The notes: generated by a model not told the origin, from the sequence alone. A DNA stretch of 64,000 nucleotides from Clostridium celatum DSM 1785 (GCF_000320405.1 NZ_KB291640.1:36729-100728); one strand, 5' to 3'; shown: positions 17,991 to 29,200, counted from the stretch's first letter. Translations and numbers: made by a program.

Positions 17991-19280
17991 GTGTTAAAAA
18001 AATATATAAAAAATGATTTTAAAATTACAGTAGTAGACTCAATAATGGGAAGTGGTAAAACTTCATGGGCAATAAAATATATTGATGAATTGCCAGAAGT
18101 TATAAAAGTTATATTTGCTACTCCGTTTTTATCAGAAGTTGATAGGGTTATCAAAAATGTAAATAGTAGAAAGTTTTATGAACCAAATGAAAAAAATGAT
18201 AAGGGAACTAAATTAAATGGTTTTAAAGAATTGTTAAAAAAAGGTGCCAATATAGCCACTACACACAGCTTACTAAGATTAATTGATGATGAAATGCTAG
18301 CACTAATAAAGAAGGAGAATTATATATTAATTCAAGATGAATGTATGGAGGTTATGGAGCGAGTTGAGTTTGATAAATTTGATTTGCAATTAATGATAAA
18401 TAGTAGCTTTATTAGTATGGAAGATAAAAATTGCTTAAAGTGGATAGGTCCGAGCGAGTATAAAGGAAGATTTAAAGAGATAAAGGATAGTTGTATTAAT
18501 GGGGGATTATATAGATATGGAGAGAGTAGCATATTAATTTCATTCTTAAGAAGAGATATATTTGATGCTTTTGGAACTGTATTTATATTGACATATATGT
18601 TTGATGGGCAGTATCAGAAATATTATTTTGATTTTTTTGAAATAGAGTATCAGTTGAAATCAGTATCAAGAGTAGGTGGCGAGTATAGGTTGAGTAGTTA
18701 TTATGAACAAGGAGGGCAACAGTTTAATAAGTTGATAAACGTATATAATGGAGATTTAAATAAAATAGGTGATGGAATATGTTCATTATCTTCTACAAAA
18801 TTAAAAGCAATGAATAAGGATGAAGCAAAAATTATAAAAAATTCAATATATAATTACTTTCATAATATAACAAAAAGCAAATCTAATGATAATATGTGGA
18901 CTACTGTCAAGGCAGCAGAAACTAAGTTGAAAGGAACAGGCTATTCAAAAGGATTTGTAGCTTGTAATAGTAGGGCAACAAATGAATTTTCAGAAAAAAG
19001 AAATTTGGCATATATATTGAACAGATTTATTAATCCAATAGAGAAGAACTTCTTTAATGACAATGGAATAGAATTTGATGAGGATAAATTTGCACTAGCT
19101 GAAATGTTACAATGGATATTTAGATCAGCAATAAGAAAGGGAGAAGATATAAATATTTATATACCATCTAAAAGAATGAGAAGGCTTTTAGAGGGGTGGT
19201 TAAATGATGTAGAATATAATATTATGTTAGAAGAAATGGATGAATTAGATGCTGCTATTGAATTACAAGATGTTTTATAA
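17991..19280 (+). CDS. SF2 helicase-like P-loop ATPase
   Basis: 429 aa. Walker A is SIMGSGKTSW (residues ~17-26), a Walker-B-like QDECME follows near 115, TTHSLLR resembles motif Ib, and QWIFRSAIRKGEDINIYIPS near 375 resembles motif VI. This is an SF2-type layout seen in phage and integrative-element proteins. GTG 17991 is preferred to GTG 17982 because GAGGTG lies 6 bases before it. Likely works in element replication or mobilisation; substrate unknown. Its end lies 63 bases before hsdM without a clear terminator. Confidence 0.7.
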   Translation: MLKKYIKNDFKITVVDSIMGSGKTSWAIKYIDELPEVIKVIFATPFLSEVDRVIKNVNSRKFYEPNEKNDKGTKLNGFKELLKKGANIATTHSLLRLIDDEMLALIKKENYILIQDECMEVMERVEFDKFDLQLMINSSFISMEDKNCLKWIGPSEYKGRFKEIKDSCINGGLYRYGESSILISFLRRDIFDAFGTVFILTYMFDGQYQKYYFDFFEIEYQLKSVSRVGGEYRLSSYYEQGGQQFNKLINVYNGDLNKIGDGICSLSSTKLKAMNKDEAKIIKNSIYNYFHNITKSKSNDNMWTTVKAAETKLKGTGYSKGFVACNSRATNEFSEKRNLAYILNRFINPIEKNFFNDNGIEFDEDKFALAEMLQWIFRSAIRKGEDINIYIPSKRMRRLLEGWLNDVEYNIMLEEMDELDAAIELQDVL

Positions 19281-19343
19281 ATGCAAATTAGAGAAAAATG
19301 TAGTAAAATAATATATATTAGGTCAATAAAGGAGCGAAAATAA

Positions 19344-20837
19344 ATGGCAACAATAGGATTTGAAGAACAATTATGGGCATCTGCTGATAAGCTTAGAAAC
19401 AATATGGATGCATCAGAATATAAGCATGTAGTATTAGGATTAATATTTTTAAAATATGTTTCAGATACATTTATGGAAAAATGGGAAGAGTTAATGGAAG
19501 ATGACCCAGATTTTGCAGAAGATAGAGATGAGTATTTAGCAGAGGGGATATTCTGGGTTCCAGAGACAGCAAGATGGAATTACATAGCAGAAAGAGCGAA
19601 GCTACCAGAAATAGGTCAAGTAATAGATGCCGCTTTAGATAGTATAGAAAAAGAAAATGAAACTTTAAGAGGTGTATTACCTAAAAACTATTCAAGACCA
19701 GAATTAGATAAGAGAGTTTTAGGAGAAATAGTTGATTTATTCTCTAATATAAATGTTGGTGGAAGTATTGCTAAAGAAAAAGATGTATTAGGAAGAGTGT
19801 ATGAATATTTCTTAGGAAAATTTGCAGCTAATGAAGGTAAAGGTGGTGGAGAGTTCTATACTCCTAAGTCTATAGTTACTTTAATGGTTGAAATGCTAGA
19901 GCCTTATAAGGGATATGTTTATGACCCAGCTTGTGGTTCTGGTGGGATGTTTGTACAGTCTTTAAAATTCGTTCAAGAACATAGTGGAAATGCTTTTGAT
20001 ATATCAGTATATGGTCAAGAGTCAAATCCAACAACATGGAAATTAGCTAAGATGAATATGGCTATTAGAGGAATAGAAAATAATCTTGGTAGCAAAAATG
20101 CAGATACTTTCCATGAAGATTTACATCCTTCACTTAAGGCAGATTATATCCTTGCCAATCCTCCTTTTAATCAAAGTGATTGGGGGCAACCTTTATTAGT
20201 TGATGATTCAAGATGGAAGTATGGAACACCACCAGCAGGAAATGCAAACTATGGATGGATAGAACATATGTTAGATAAATTAAGCCAAAAAGGAAGAGCA
20301 GCAGTTGTACTTGCTAATGGTTCTTTAAGTTCAAATACTTCTAATGAAGGTGAAATAAGAAAAAATATTTTAGAAGCTTATTTAGTAGATGCAATAGTAG
20401 CACTTCCAGATAAGTTATTCTATACAACAGGTATTCCAGTTTGTATTTGGTTCTTTAATAGAGATAAGAAGAATAAAGGTGAAACTTTATTTATAGATGC
20501 TAGAAAAATGGGAACTATGGTTAACAGAAGATTAAGAGAGTTAACTGATGAAGATATTAAAGAAGTAGCAGCTATTTATCATTCATATAAAGAAAATGAA
20601 AACTATGAAGATAAACAAGGCTTCTGCAAGAGAGCTACTATAGAAGAAATAAGAGCTAATGATTATATCCTAACCCCAGGAAGATATGTTGGAATTGAAG
20701 AAGTTGAAGATGATGGAGAACCATTTGAAGAAAAGATGGAAAGATTAACAAAAATACTTTCAGAGCAGTTCAAGAAATCTAAGGAGCTTGAAGGAGAAAT
20801 AAGAAAGCAACTTGGAGGAATTGGATATGAGGTGTAA
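19344..20837 (+). CDS. hsdM: Type I restriction-modification system, methyltransferase subunit
   Basis: N6-adenine methyltransferase subunit (497 aa). N-terminal HsdM helical domain, SAM motif [10 protein letters not shown] near residue 195, catalytic motif NPPF near 272. It starts behind AAAGGAGCG and overlaps hsdS by 11 bases. With HsdS it modifies, and with HsdR it restricts, unmodified DNA. Cargo of the spo0A element. Confidence 0.96.
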   Translation: MATIGFEEQLWASADKLRNNMDASEYKHVVLGLIFLKYVSDTFMEKWEELMEDDPDFAEDRDEYLAEGIFWVPETARWNYIAERAKLPEIGQVIDAALDSIEKENETLRGVLPKNYSRPELDKRVLGEIVDLFSNINVGGSIAKEKDVLGRVYEYFLGKFAANEGKGGGEFYTPKSIVTLMVEMLEPYKGYVYDPACGSGGMFVQSLKFVQEHSGNAFDISVYGQESNPTTWKLAKMNMAIRGIENNLGSKNADTFHEDLHPSLKADYILANPPFNQSDWGQPLLVDDSRWKYGTPPAGNANYGWIEHMLDKLSQKGRAAVVLANGSLSSNTSNEGEIRKNILEAYLVDAIVALPDKLFYTTGIPVCIWFFNRDKKNKGETLFIDARKMGTMVNRRLRELTDEDIKEVAAIYHSYKENENYEDKQGFCKRATIEEIRANDYILTPGRYVGIEEVEDDGEPFEEKMERLTKILSEQFKKSKELEGEIRKQLGGIGYEV

Positions 20838-22101
20838 GAATTTTGATAATTATAAATTAGGTGAGTTGGTAGAGATTTCATCAAGTAAAAGGATATATGC
20901 TAAGGAGTATGTAGGATATGGAATTCCTTTTTATAGAGGTAAAGAAATAATTGAAAAGCATAAAGGTAATGATATAAGTACTGAGTTATATATTACTGAA
21001 GAAAGATATAATGAGCTGAAAGAAAAATTTGGTGTACCTAATGCAGGAGATATATTATTAACATCTGTTGGTACTTTAGGAGTACCTTACTTAGTTAAAG
21101 ATGAAGAGTTTTACTTTAAAGATGGTAACCTAACATGGTTTAAATCTTTTAATCAAAAGTGTAATAATAAATTTATTTACTACTGGTTACAAAGTCCTTT
21201 TGCAAAAGAACAAATATATAATAGATGTATTGGTTCAACTCAGAAAGCATTAACAATAGACACATTAAAAAAGTTTGATATAAAACTACCGAGCCTAAGA
21301 GAACAAAAAGAAATAGTAAATTTACTATCAGCATTAGATAGAAAAATAGAACTAAATAATGAGATGAATAAAACTTTAGAGGAAATAGCTCAAGCTTTAT
21401 TTAAAAGATGGTTTGTTGATTTTGAATTTCCTAATGAAAATGGAGAACCATATAAATCAAGTGGTGGAGAAATGGTTGAAAGTGAATTAGGGATAATACC
21501 TAAAGGATGGGAAATAGGATATTTATCTGATTTAGTAGACTCTATTTCAGTTAAGCATAAATTTAATAAGGATAAGATTATATTCTTAAACACTTCAGAT
21601 ATACTAGATGGTGAAGTGCTAACTAATGAATATTCAGATGTAGCAGCCCTTCCAGGACAAGCAAAAAAGAGTATACAAAAAAATGATATTTTATATAGTG
21701 AAATTAGACCTAAGAATAAGAGGTATGCATTTGTAGATTTTAAGTGTGAAGATTATGTTGTTTCTACTAAACTTATGGTATTAAGAGCAAAGTCAATTCT
21801 TAGCCCGACATTAATATATCAATTTTTAACTAGTAGTGATACTGTAGATTATTTACAATCAATTGCAGAGTCAAGGTCTGGAACATTTCCACAGATTACA
21901 TTTAAAGAATTAGAAAAGTTAAAAATAGCGCTTCCAGAACAAGAGACATTATTAAAATGGAATAATAGTATATCTTCATTATTCTATAATATTCAAGAAA
22001 ATAAGAGAGAAAATAAGTCATTAATTGAATTAAGAGATATATTATTACCAAAGCTTATGAGTGGTGAAATAATAGTAGAAGATATAGAAGCTAATCTGTA
22101 A
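20827..22101 (+). CDS. hsdS: Type I restriction-modification system, specificity subunit
   Basis: DNA-recognition subunit, 424 aa. Two target-recognition domains are each followed by the conserved helix region ([20 protein letters not shown] near 160; [18 protein letters not shown] near 370). ATG 20827 has GGAGGAA 6 bases upstream within hsdM; the TTG at 20812 is not needed. The recognition sequence cannot be read from the protein. Its stop lies inside a terminator. Confidence 0.94.
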   Translation: MRCKNFDNYKLGELVEISSSKRIYAKEYVGYGIPFYRGKEIIEKHKGNDISTELYITEERYNELKEKFGVPNAGDILLTSVGTLGVPYLVKDEEFYFKDGNLTWFKSFNQKCNNKFIYYWLQSPFAKEQIYNRCIGSTQKALTIDTLKKFDIKLPSLREQKEIVNLLSALDRKIELNNEMNKTLEEIAQALFKRWFVDFEFPNENGEPYKSSGGEMVESELGIIPKGWEIGYLSDLVDSISVKHKFNKDKIIFLNTSDILDGEVLTNEYSDVAALPGQAKKSIQKNDILYSEIRPKNKRYAFVDFKCEDYVVSTKLMVLRAKSILSPTLIYQFLTSSDTVDYLQSIAESRSGTFPQITFKELEKLKIALPEQETLLKWNNSISSLFYNIQENKRENKSLIELRDILLPKLMSGEIIVEDIEANL

Positions 22102-22116
22102 TGGATTGGCTTTTTT
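22088..22116 (+). terminator. Terminator at the end of hsdS
   Basis: AAGCTAATC (22088-22096) pairs with GATTGGCTT (22104-22112), then T tract. It splits hsdMS from the downstream genes. Confidence 0.75.
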
Positions 22117-22203
22117 CTTGTAATAAATAATATGAAGCTTTGTAATAATTAGATGAATGTAGGAGTATAAATTAATATATTATCAAATTTGGGAGGTATA
22201 TTA

Positions 22204-22587
22204 ATGTCTAAATATATGAGTGATGAGGAATTTAGTAGCTCTAATATAATAAGTTACAGGGAAATTTCAGATATAAGAGATGTTCTAGAAAGTAAAGGTA
22301 TAACAAATCTTACTGAAAGAATAGATTATGTAAAAGAAAATTATAGTGAGAAAACTTATGTCTATTTTATGTTAGAAGAATTAGATAATAAAATTTTGAT
22401 GAATTATCGTGAAGCTCCTGAAGAGTGTTCATTCTCGATAGGAGCGATAGATGGAATTTTGAGGGCTTTTTTATTTGCATCTAAATATATGCAGGATAGG
22501 CTTCCAGAGCATGCTTATAAGTATATTATAAGTAAATCAAGTACCTTTGTATATGAATTGGAGGAGCAGCTAAAAGATATTAAATAA
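22204..22587 (+). CDS. Small unknown protein between hsdS and hsdR
   Basis: 127 aa, not recognised. It is acidic and mostly helical, with no membrane segment; notable pieces are SYREISDIRDVLESKGITN and EECSFSIGAIDGILRAFLFA. GGGAGG lies 8 bases before ATG 22204. Terminators on both sides make it its own transcription unit inside the R-M locus. It could be a modulator of restriction, an unrelated defence gene or a passenger; the sequence does not decide. Confidence 0.7.
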   Translation: MSKYMSDEEFSSSNIISYREISDIRDVLESKGITNLTERIDYVKENYSEKTYVYFMLEELDNKILMNYREAPEECSFSIGAIDGILRAFLFASKYMQDRLPEHAYKYIISKSSTFVYELEEQLKDIK

Positions 22588-22597
22588 AATTACAGTG

Positions 22598-22639
22598 AAG
22601 AAAGTGTTATAGAAGTTATTTCTACAGGACTTTCTTTTT
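22598..22639 (+). terminator. Terminator before hsdR
   Basis: AAGAAAGT (22598-22605) with ACTTTCTT (22629-22636), inner TAGAA/TTCTA, then T-rich tail. Confidence 0.75.
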
Positions 22640-22698
22640 ATTTGTTCAAAATTAAGATATAATTATAAGTAATACTGTAAATAAAGAGGAAGAAAAGT

Positions 22699-25600
22699 AT
22701 GAAATTTCAAGAAGCGAGTTTAGAGAATGTTGTAATTGAATATTTAAAAGAAATAGATTATGAATATATACATGGCAGCCAATTAGTTAGAGATGCTAAG
22801 GAAGTTTTACTATTAGATAAATTAGAAGAAAGTATTATTAAGATAAACAAAGGATTAGCTATTAGTTCTATTAAAGAAGCTATTCGTAAGCTTAGAACTT
22901 TTGAAACTAATGATGTATTTACTAATAATAAGGTTTTTCATAAGTATTTAACAGAGGGAGTAGAGATAACAGATTTTATCAATGGTGAAACTATTTATTC
23001 TACTGTTAAGCTTATAGATTATGAAAATATTAATAATAATGAGTTTCTTGTAGTTAATCAATTAGAGATTAATGAAGATGAGGTTAAGAAAATACCAGAT
23101 GTAGTTGTATATGTTAATGGTATGCCTTTAGTTTTAATGGAGCTTAAGAGTACTTCAAGGGAAGAAGTAACTATTGAAGATGCTTATAAGCAGCTTATGA
23201 ATTATAAAGAGGTTCATATACCTACATTATTTTATTATAATGCTTTTTTAGTAATAAGTGATGGAGTTAATAGCAAGGCTGGAACTTTAACTGCACCTTT
23301 TGATAGATTTATGGCTTGGAAAAAGGTTGAGGCTGATGATGAAGTTATAGATAAGCTTAATTTTGATACATTACTTTACGGTATGTTTGATAAGGAAAGG
23401 CTACTTGATATAATTAAGAACTTTATTTTATTTACTACTAAAGGAAAGATAATGGCTGCATATCATCAATATTTTGGTATGAATAAAGCTATACAAGCTG
23501 TTAAGAAAGCTGTTGATACTGATGGTAGAGCAGGGGTTGTGTGGCATACACAAGGTAGTGGCAAGAGTTTTTCTATGACTTTTTTAGCAGGTAATTTAGT
23601 TAAGGATAAAGCTTTAAATAATCCTACTATATTAGTAATAACAGACAGAAATGATTTAGATAATCAGTTGTTTAATACTTTTGGATCAGCTCATGACTTT
23701 TTAAGACAAAAGCCAATTAAAGCAGATAGTAGAGCAGATGTTAAAGCTATATTAGATAATAGAAAAACTGGTGGAGTTATATTCTCAACTATACAAAAGT
23801 TTGAAGAAGAAACAGGGCTTTTATCAGAAAGAAGAAATATTATTGTAATGGTAGATGAAGCTCATAGAACTCAATATGGTATGGATGGTAAAGTTGATTT
23901 AGACTCTGGAGAAGTTAAGTTTGGATATGCTAAATATTTAAGAGAAGCTATGCCTAATGCAACTTATATAGCTTTTACAGGTACTCCAATAGAAACTACT
24001 GATAAATCAACTTATGGAACATTTGGAGATTTAATTGATGTTTATGATATGACACAAGCTGTACATGATGGAGCAACTGTCAAGATTTATTATGAGTCAA
24101 GACTTGCAAGGGTTAAGATTGATAATTCTGTTTTAGAGGATATAGATAGGGCTTATTGGGAAATGCAAGTACATGAAGGTGTTGAAGATTATGTAGTAGA
24201 TGCCAGTCAAAAGAAATTATCTAAAATGGAGCAGATTATAACTAATACTGATAGAGTTAGAGAATTAGTAAAAGACCTTATAGAACATTATGAGGAAAGA
24301 GAAAATTTAGTTAAGGGTAAAGCTATGATTGTAGCTTATTCAAGAATAGCTGCTTACAAAATGTATCAAGAGATATTAAGGCAAAAGCCAGAGTGGCAAA
24401 ACAAAGTTAAGATGGTTATGACTGCTAATAATAGTGATGAAGAAGAAATGGCAAAGGCTATAGGTAATAAAACTTATCAAAAGGAACTTGAAAAAGAGTT
24501 TAGAGATGAAAATAGTGAATTTAAGATAGTTATAGTAGTTGATATGTGGCTTACTGGCTTTGATGTGCCAAGTCTTGATACTATGTATATAGATAAACCT
24601 ATGAAAGCTCATAACTTAATGCAAGCTATAGCAAGAGTTAATAGAGTTTATCCAGGTAAAACTGGTGGACTTGTAGTTGATTATATAGGAATTAAGAAAG
24701 AATTATTTGAAGCTTTAAAAACTTACACTACAAGAGACCAAGATAAAATACAAGAAAATGAAGAAGGAAGAAAGATAGCTTTAGATATAGTTGAAGTTTT
24801 AAGAAATGTGTTCCATTACTTTGATTATAGTGGTTTCTTTGGTGATTGTGATAAAACTAGATTTAAGCTTATAAGAGATGGTGCTGAATATGTGCAGTTA
24901 ACAGAGCCAAGACAAAAGGTATTCTTAAATGAAACTAAGAGATTAAAAGATGTATATAAGATTTGTACAAGTTTATTATCTAGGCAAATAAAAGATGAAA
25001 TAGCTTACTTTATAGCAGTAAGAAGTTTTGTATTAAAAACAACAAGAGAAGGGGTTCCAGACCTTGCAGAAGTTAATAAGAGGATATCTGCTATGCTTGA
25101 ACAAGCTATTTTAGAAGATGAAGTATTATCTTTAACAGAAGCAGGAAGTAAGGAAACATTTGAATTATTGACTGATGAAAACTTAAATAAACTTAGAGCA
25201 TTACCTCAAAAGAATATGGCAGCTAATATATTAATGAGAGTGATGAAGGAAAAAGTCGGAGATATAAAAAAGACTAATTTAGTAGTAAGTAAGAAGTTCA
25301 GCGAAAGACTTGAAAAGATAATTGAAGCTTATAATAACAGAAGTGATGAAGCAGATGTATTTAAAGTATTAGAGCAATTAATACAGTTTAAACATGAGTT
25401 ATTAGAAGCAATAGATAAAGGGCATCAAATAGGATTAACTTATGAAGAAAAGGCTTTCTTTGATGTATTAACAGCAGACCCAGAAGTTATAGCTGCTATG
25501 GGGGATGATACTTTAATAAAGATAGCAAGAGAATTAACTAAAACAGTTAAAGAGAATATGACTCATGCATGGTATGAGAAGGCACAAGCTCAAGCTAAAA

Positions 25601-25713
25601 TGAGAAGTGTTATAAAAAGACTTTTAAAGAAGTATGATTATCCACCTAATAAGAGTAAGGAAGCTATAGAAAATGTATTAGAACAGGCTAAGTTACAATG
25701 TGTTAATTTGTAA
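22699..25713 (+). CDS. hsdR: Type I restriction enzyme, restriction/translocation subunit
   Basis: 1004 aa, full length. The N-terminal PD-(D/E)xK nuclease reads PDVVVYVNGMPLVLMELKS (about 130-150). The motor has Walker A HTQGSGKSFSMTF near 285, VDEAHRTQYG near 384, FTGTPIE, and a second RecA domain with DMWLTGFDVPS and MQAIARVNRVYPGK. A helical C-terminus binds HsdM. A terminator upstream separates it from hsdMS, which would allow delayed restriction. Confidence 0.96.
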   Translation: MKFQEASLENVVIEYLKEIDYEYIHGSQLVRDAKEVLLLDKLEESIIKINKGLAISSIKEAIRKLRTFETNDVFTNNKVFHKYLTEGVEITDFINGETIYSTVKLIDYENINNNEFLVVNQLEINEDEVKKIPDVVVYVNGMPLVLMELKSTSREEVTIEDAYKQLMNYKEVHIPTLFYYNAFLVISDGVNSKAGTLTAPFDRFMAWKKVEADDEVIDKLNFDTLLYGMFDKERLLDIIKNFILFTTKGKIMAAYHQYFGMNKAIQAVKKAVDTDGRAGVVWHTQGSGKSFSMTFLAGNLVKDKALNNPTILVITDRNDLDNQLFNTFGSAHDFLRQKPIKADSRADVKAILDNRKTGGVIFSTIQKFEEETGLLSERRNIIVMVDEAHRTQYGMDGKVDLDSGEVKFGYAKYLREAMPNATYIAFTGTPIETTDKSTYGTFGDLIDVYDMTQAVHDGATVKIYYESRLARVKIDNSVLEDIDRAYWEMQVHEGVEDYVVDASQKKLSKMEQIITNTDRVRELVKDLIEHYEERENLVKGKAMIVAYSRIAAYKMYQEILRQKPEWQNKVKMVMTANNSDEEEMAKAIGNKTYQKELEKEFRDENSEFKIVIVVDMWLTGFDVPSLDTMYIDKPMKAHNLMQAIARVNRVYPGKTGGLVVDYIGIKKELFEALKTYTTRDQDKIQENEEGRKIALDIVEVLRNVFHYFDYSGFFGDCDKTRFKLIRDGAEYVQLTEPRQKVFLNETKRLKDVYKICTSLLSRQIKDEIAYFIAVRSFVLKTTREGVPDLAEVNKRISAMLEQAILEDEVLSLTEAGSKETFELLTDENLNKLRALPQKNMAANILMRVMKEKVGDIKKTNLVVSKKFSERLEKIIEAYNNRSDEADVFKVLEQLIQFKHELLEAIDKGHQIGLTYEEKAFFDVLTADPEVIAAMGDDTLIKIARELTKTVKENMTHAWYEKAQAQAKMRSVIKRLLKKYDYPPNKSKEAIENVLEQAKLQCVNL

Positions 25714-25741
25714 AATGCTGAAATAAATACAGTTATTATTG

Positions 25742-25770
25742 TTGACATAACTGTAAAATTTAGCTATGAT
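25742..25770 (+). promoter_or_regulatory. Strong sigma-A-type promoter at the right end of the element
   Basis: Perfect TTGACA (25742-25747), 17-base spacer, TATGAT (25765-25770). The -10 lies in the near-palindrome TATGATTATCATA (25765-25777), and GCATAG-type arms GCTATG/CATAGC (25763-25768 / 25783-25788) overlap it like an operator. There is no gene before the spo0A remnant. In the circular element it would read across the attachment site toward the integrase. Confidence 0.65.
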
Positions 25771-25909
25771 TATCATATCAAACATAGCACTAAATATATT
25801 GAACTTATAGCGACCAAGATATGGCTGTTATTAAAGTTAGATTTTATTAATGTTATGATACGAAGGAATGCTTGAAGCTACTGAATAAGCGAAGTTGAGC
25901 GTAGCTCAC

Positions 25910-26010
25910 TATTTGGATATACTGTTCACAATGATAAAGGTAAGCCAACAAATTCAGAATTTATCGCTATAATTGCTGACAAGCTAAGACTTAAGAATAA
26001 AGTGAGCTAG
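25910..26010 (+). pseudogene. spo0A': Displaced 3' end of spo0A (right attachment-site region)
   Basis: Reads in frame as [19 protein letters not shown] continuing to KNKVS and a stop: the Spo0A C-terminus with one change (E to D). It matches 11190-11290 at 89 of 101 bases. Similarity stops sharply upstream of 25910, so it is a fragment with no start, left behind when the element supplied a new 3' end. Confidence 0.88.
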
Positions 26011-26131
26011 TGAGGCTGTGAACGTAGTAAAATCAACGTAGAACACAATTTAACAATTTGTCAAATGTATTTCAGTTATGCTAACTAATTACTTTTTGAC
26101 ATTACTAAACTTAATAAGCAAAGAAAGTTAG

Positions 26132-26183
26132 AACACTTTCTATTGGTTGTTTAATACAAACAGCTAGTAGGAGGTGTTTTTTA
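26132..26183 (+). terminator. Original spo0A terminator, now behind the remnant
   Basis: Two 21-base arms (26132-26152 and 26158-26178) pair completely with several G-T wobbles, loop AATAC, then T-rich tail. The 3' arm contains AGGAGGTG, as does the terminator after the intact spo0A. Its position 122 bases behind the remnant stop fits the displaced chromosomal terminator. Confidence 0.8.
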
Positions 26184-26284
26184 TAATTTAAATTACTAAA
26201 AAATAATAAAATACATAAATAATTTTACAAAATAAGTATGAAAATGTATAATATAGAATGATAAAACAATAAGGGGGAGAAAAA

Positions 26285-29200
26285 ATGAGGAAGATAAAAA
26301 ATAATGTAATGAAAAAAACAGCACTATTAACATCAATATTTATGGCTTTTTCATTAATATTAAACAGCAATAAAGCTTCTGCTGGAATATTTAAGAAAGA
26401 AAATTCTATTATTATTGATGTTACAGATTTCGGAGCAGATCCAAGTGGTAAGAAAGATAGTACAGAAGCCATCTATGAAGCTATTGAATCAGCAAAGGAA
26501 TATAATAATGAGGTAATTATTAATTTTCCAAAGGGTGAATATCAAATTTACAAAGATAACGCTCAAAAACGAGAATATCACACTTCAAATACAAATAGTA
26601 TGGAAAATCCAATTAAAACTATAGGTATTTTAATTGAAGAACAAGAAGATTTAACTTTAGAGGGAAATGGTTCACTATTTAATATGCATGGTAATATGAT
26701 GGCTATTGCTGTGGTTAAATCTGAAAACGTTAAACTAAAGAACTTTTCTTGGGATTTTGAAGTTCCTACAACATCAGAAATGACAGTTTTAGATATAGGT
26801 GTAGAGGATGATAAAAATTATATTGATTATTATATACCATCAAATTTTAGATATCAGATAGTAGATAATAATACAAATATTTTATGGACAAGTGAAGAAA
26901 GCCCATATACTGGTAAATATTATTGGACACAAAAAGGGCACCATAGTAATTCATATGCTGTAGTTATATATGATCCCGAAATAGAAGTTAGTAGAAGATA
27001 TCAGTTAAGTTCTAGTCCTTTTAACGGAGTAAATACAATAACTCAACTTAATGAAAACACAGTTAGAATAATTTATAACAATGCAATTCCATATGGTCAA
27101 AAAATAGGTGTTGTAAATGAAATGTGTACTTCAGCAATGAGAGAAACAGCAGGAGCATTTATTTGGGAGAGTAAAGATACTGTATTAGAAAATATAAATA
27201 TTCATTATATGCATGGATTTGGATTTTTAACACAAATGAGTGAGAATGTAACTTTTGATACCGTTAATTTTATGCCAAGAGAGGGGACAGGAAAGTATAC
27301 AACAAGTTTTGCGGACTTAATACATGTATCAGGGGCAGCTGGTAAAATAACAATTAAAAACTGTAATTTTTCTCATGCACATGATGATCCAATTAATATA
27401 CATGGAACATTTACAAGAGTAGAAGAAAAAATTGATAGTAAAACATTAAAATTAAAATATATACATTCTCAACAAGGTGGATTCCCGCAATATTATGTAG
27501 GGAATGAAGTTGCTTTCTTTACAAGAGATACATTAATGTCTCCAGATAATGAAGAAAAAATGTATACAGTAAAAGAAGTGATTCAAGCAGGTGAAGAAGG
27601 TAATGATTTAAGAACTATGATAGTAACTTTTAATGAAGAGTTACCAAGTGATATAGATGAAAAAATAGGAGATCAGCCAAAGTATGTTGCAGAAAATGCA
27701 ACTTATACTCCAGAATTAGAGATAGTAGATAATATATTCCATACAATTCCGACTAGAGGAATTCTTTCAACAACAAGAAAATCAGTTTTAATAGAAGGTA
27801 ATGAATTTAGGAATATGGGGATGGCTACTATATATTTATCAAATGATTCAGCTAATTGGTATGAATCAGGCCCTATAAGAGATTTAACTATAAGAAATAA
27901 TAAGTTCTATATAAGAGAAAGTGGACAAATTGAGTGGAGATTTAAATCGGCAATTTATATTAATCCAGTAACATTAGGTGGAGCTTTACCTTCAGCAGAA
28001 AGTCCAATTCATAAAAATATAACTATTGAAGATAATGAATTTTATATGGAGCATGATGCAGTTGTAAATGCAGAAAGTGTTGAAAATTTAACTATAAGAA
28101 ATAATAAAGTATTTAGAGATAATCCTAATGTTCAATTAAATTTATCTTTAGATAATACAACCTTAAATGAAAATGAAAAAGCAAATTTAACACTAGAAAG
28201 CACTGGAACACAGATTTCAGGAAATGAAGAAAACGTATTTTACTTTAGAGGTTGTAAAAATGTTATTTTAGAAGGAAACACATATGACGATGGATTAATA
28301 AAAAATGCAGTTGTTACAAATATGCCTTTAGATTACATTACAAATAGCGATGATATAACTTTAAATGGAAGTACTACTCCAAGTATGCCGGTAAATAATA
28401 TTAAATATGTAAGTTTAAATCCAGCTGTAGCAACAGTTTCAGCTTCTGGTGAAATAACAGCAATATCTTCAGGTGAAGCTGAAGTATTAGCATATTATGT
28501 ATGGAATAATACTTCAATTGAATCAAACAAAGTTACAGTAACAGTTGTTGGAGAAAGTTTAGAAAAAGCAGATAGTATTGAAATTACTAATAAAGATAAT
28601 AGTATTATAGAAAAATTAAGTGAAGGTATTAAATTCAATGCAGAAGTATTACCAGAAAATCTTTCAAATCAAATAAAATGGTCTGTAACTAATATAGATG
28701 GTACTAGTACTACTAAGGCTACAATTGATGAAAGTGGTTTATTAACTGCAAAAGAAAATGGAGTTATTATTGTTAAAGCTAGTATAAATGGATTAGAAGC
28801 AAGTAAAACAGTAGTAATATCTGATGAAGCTACCTCATATATACCAAGCTATGTAAATATAGTAAATGAAAATTCCCAAAATTTAACTATAAGTGAAAAT
28901 GGAGAATCAGCAATCATAAAAATGGAAAGAGGAGATTTATATAACAGTGATAATAATATAAGAAATCTTGTATTAATTGATGTACCAGATTCAGTTAGTG
29001 CAGATGATATGAGATTTACTGTTAAAGTAGATAATCTTCCGTTAGCTGAATCAAACAGATGGGATACTGCTTCAGTATTACTATTCAAAGATGTAGATAA
29101 TTATATATCTTTAGGTAAAAAATCACATTATAATGGATTAGTTACTGTAAGAGAAGTAAATGCATCTGCTATAGAAAATGATAAAAGTGGAAGTGTAAAT

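Larger units (their letters stand above)
11216..25964 (+). mobile_element. Integrative element inserted in the 3' end of spo0A, with type I R-M cargo
   Basis: Boundaries are defined by a repeated piece of spo0A: a 29-bp identical core at 11216-11244 and 25936-25964, inside a 101-bp region with 89 matches. A tyrosine integrase lies immediately inside the left end, the classic arrangement for elements that replace a gene's 3' end. Contents: integrase, structured non-coding region plus LAGLIDADG gene, leftward HTH module, serine resolvase, small unknown gene, SF2-like ATPase, hsdM, hsdS, a 127-aa unknown, hsdR. No conjugation or virion structural genes are visible, so it may be a satellite or need a helper. 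The exact crossover within the core cannot be read. Confidence 0.88.

Noticed and set aside
20827..22101. Phase-variable or invertible hsdS
   Set aside because: Only one hsdS copy, no inverted duplicate and no long homopolymer in the gene.
26165..26180. AGGAGGTG as a ribosome binding site for the GH110-like gene
   Set aside because: It is over 100 bases from the start, is part of the terminator stem, and the gene has its own AAGGGGGAG.
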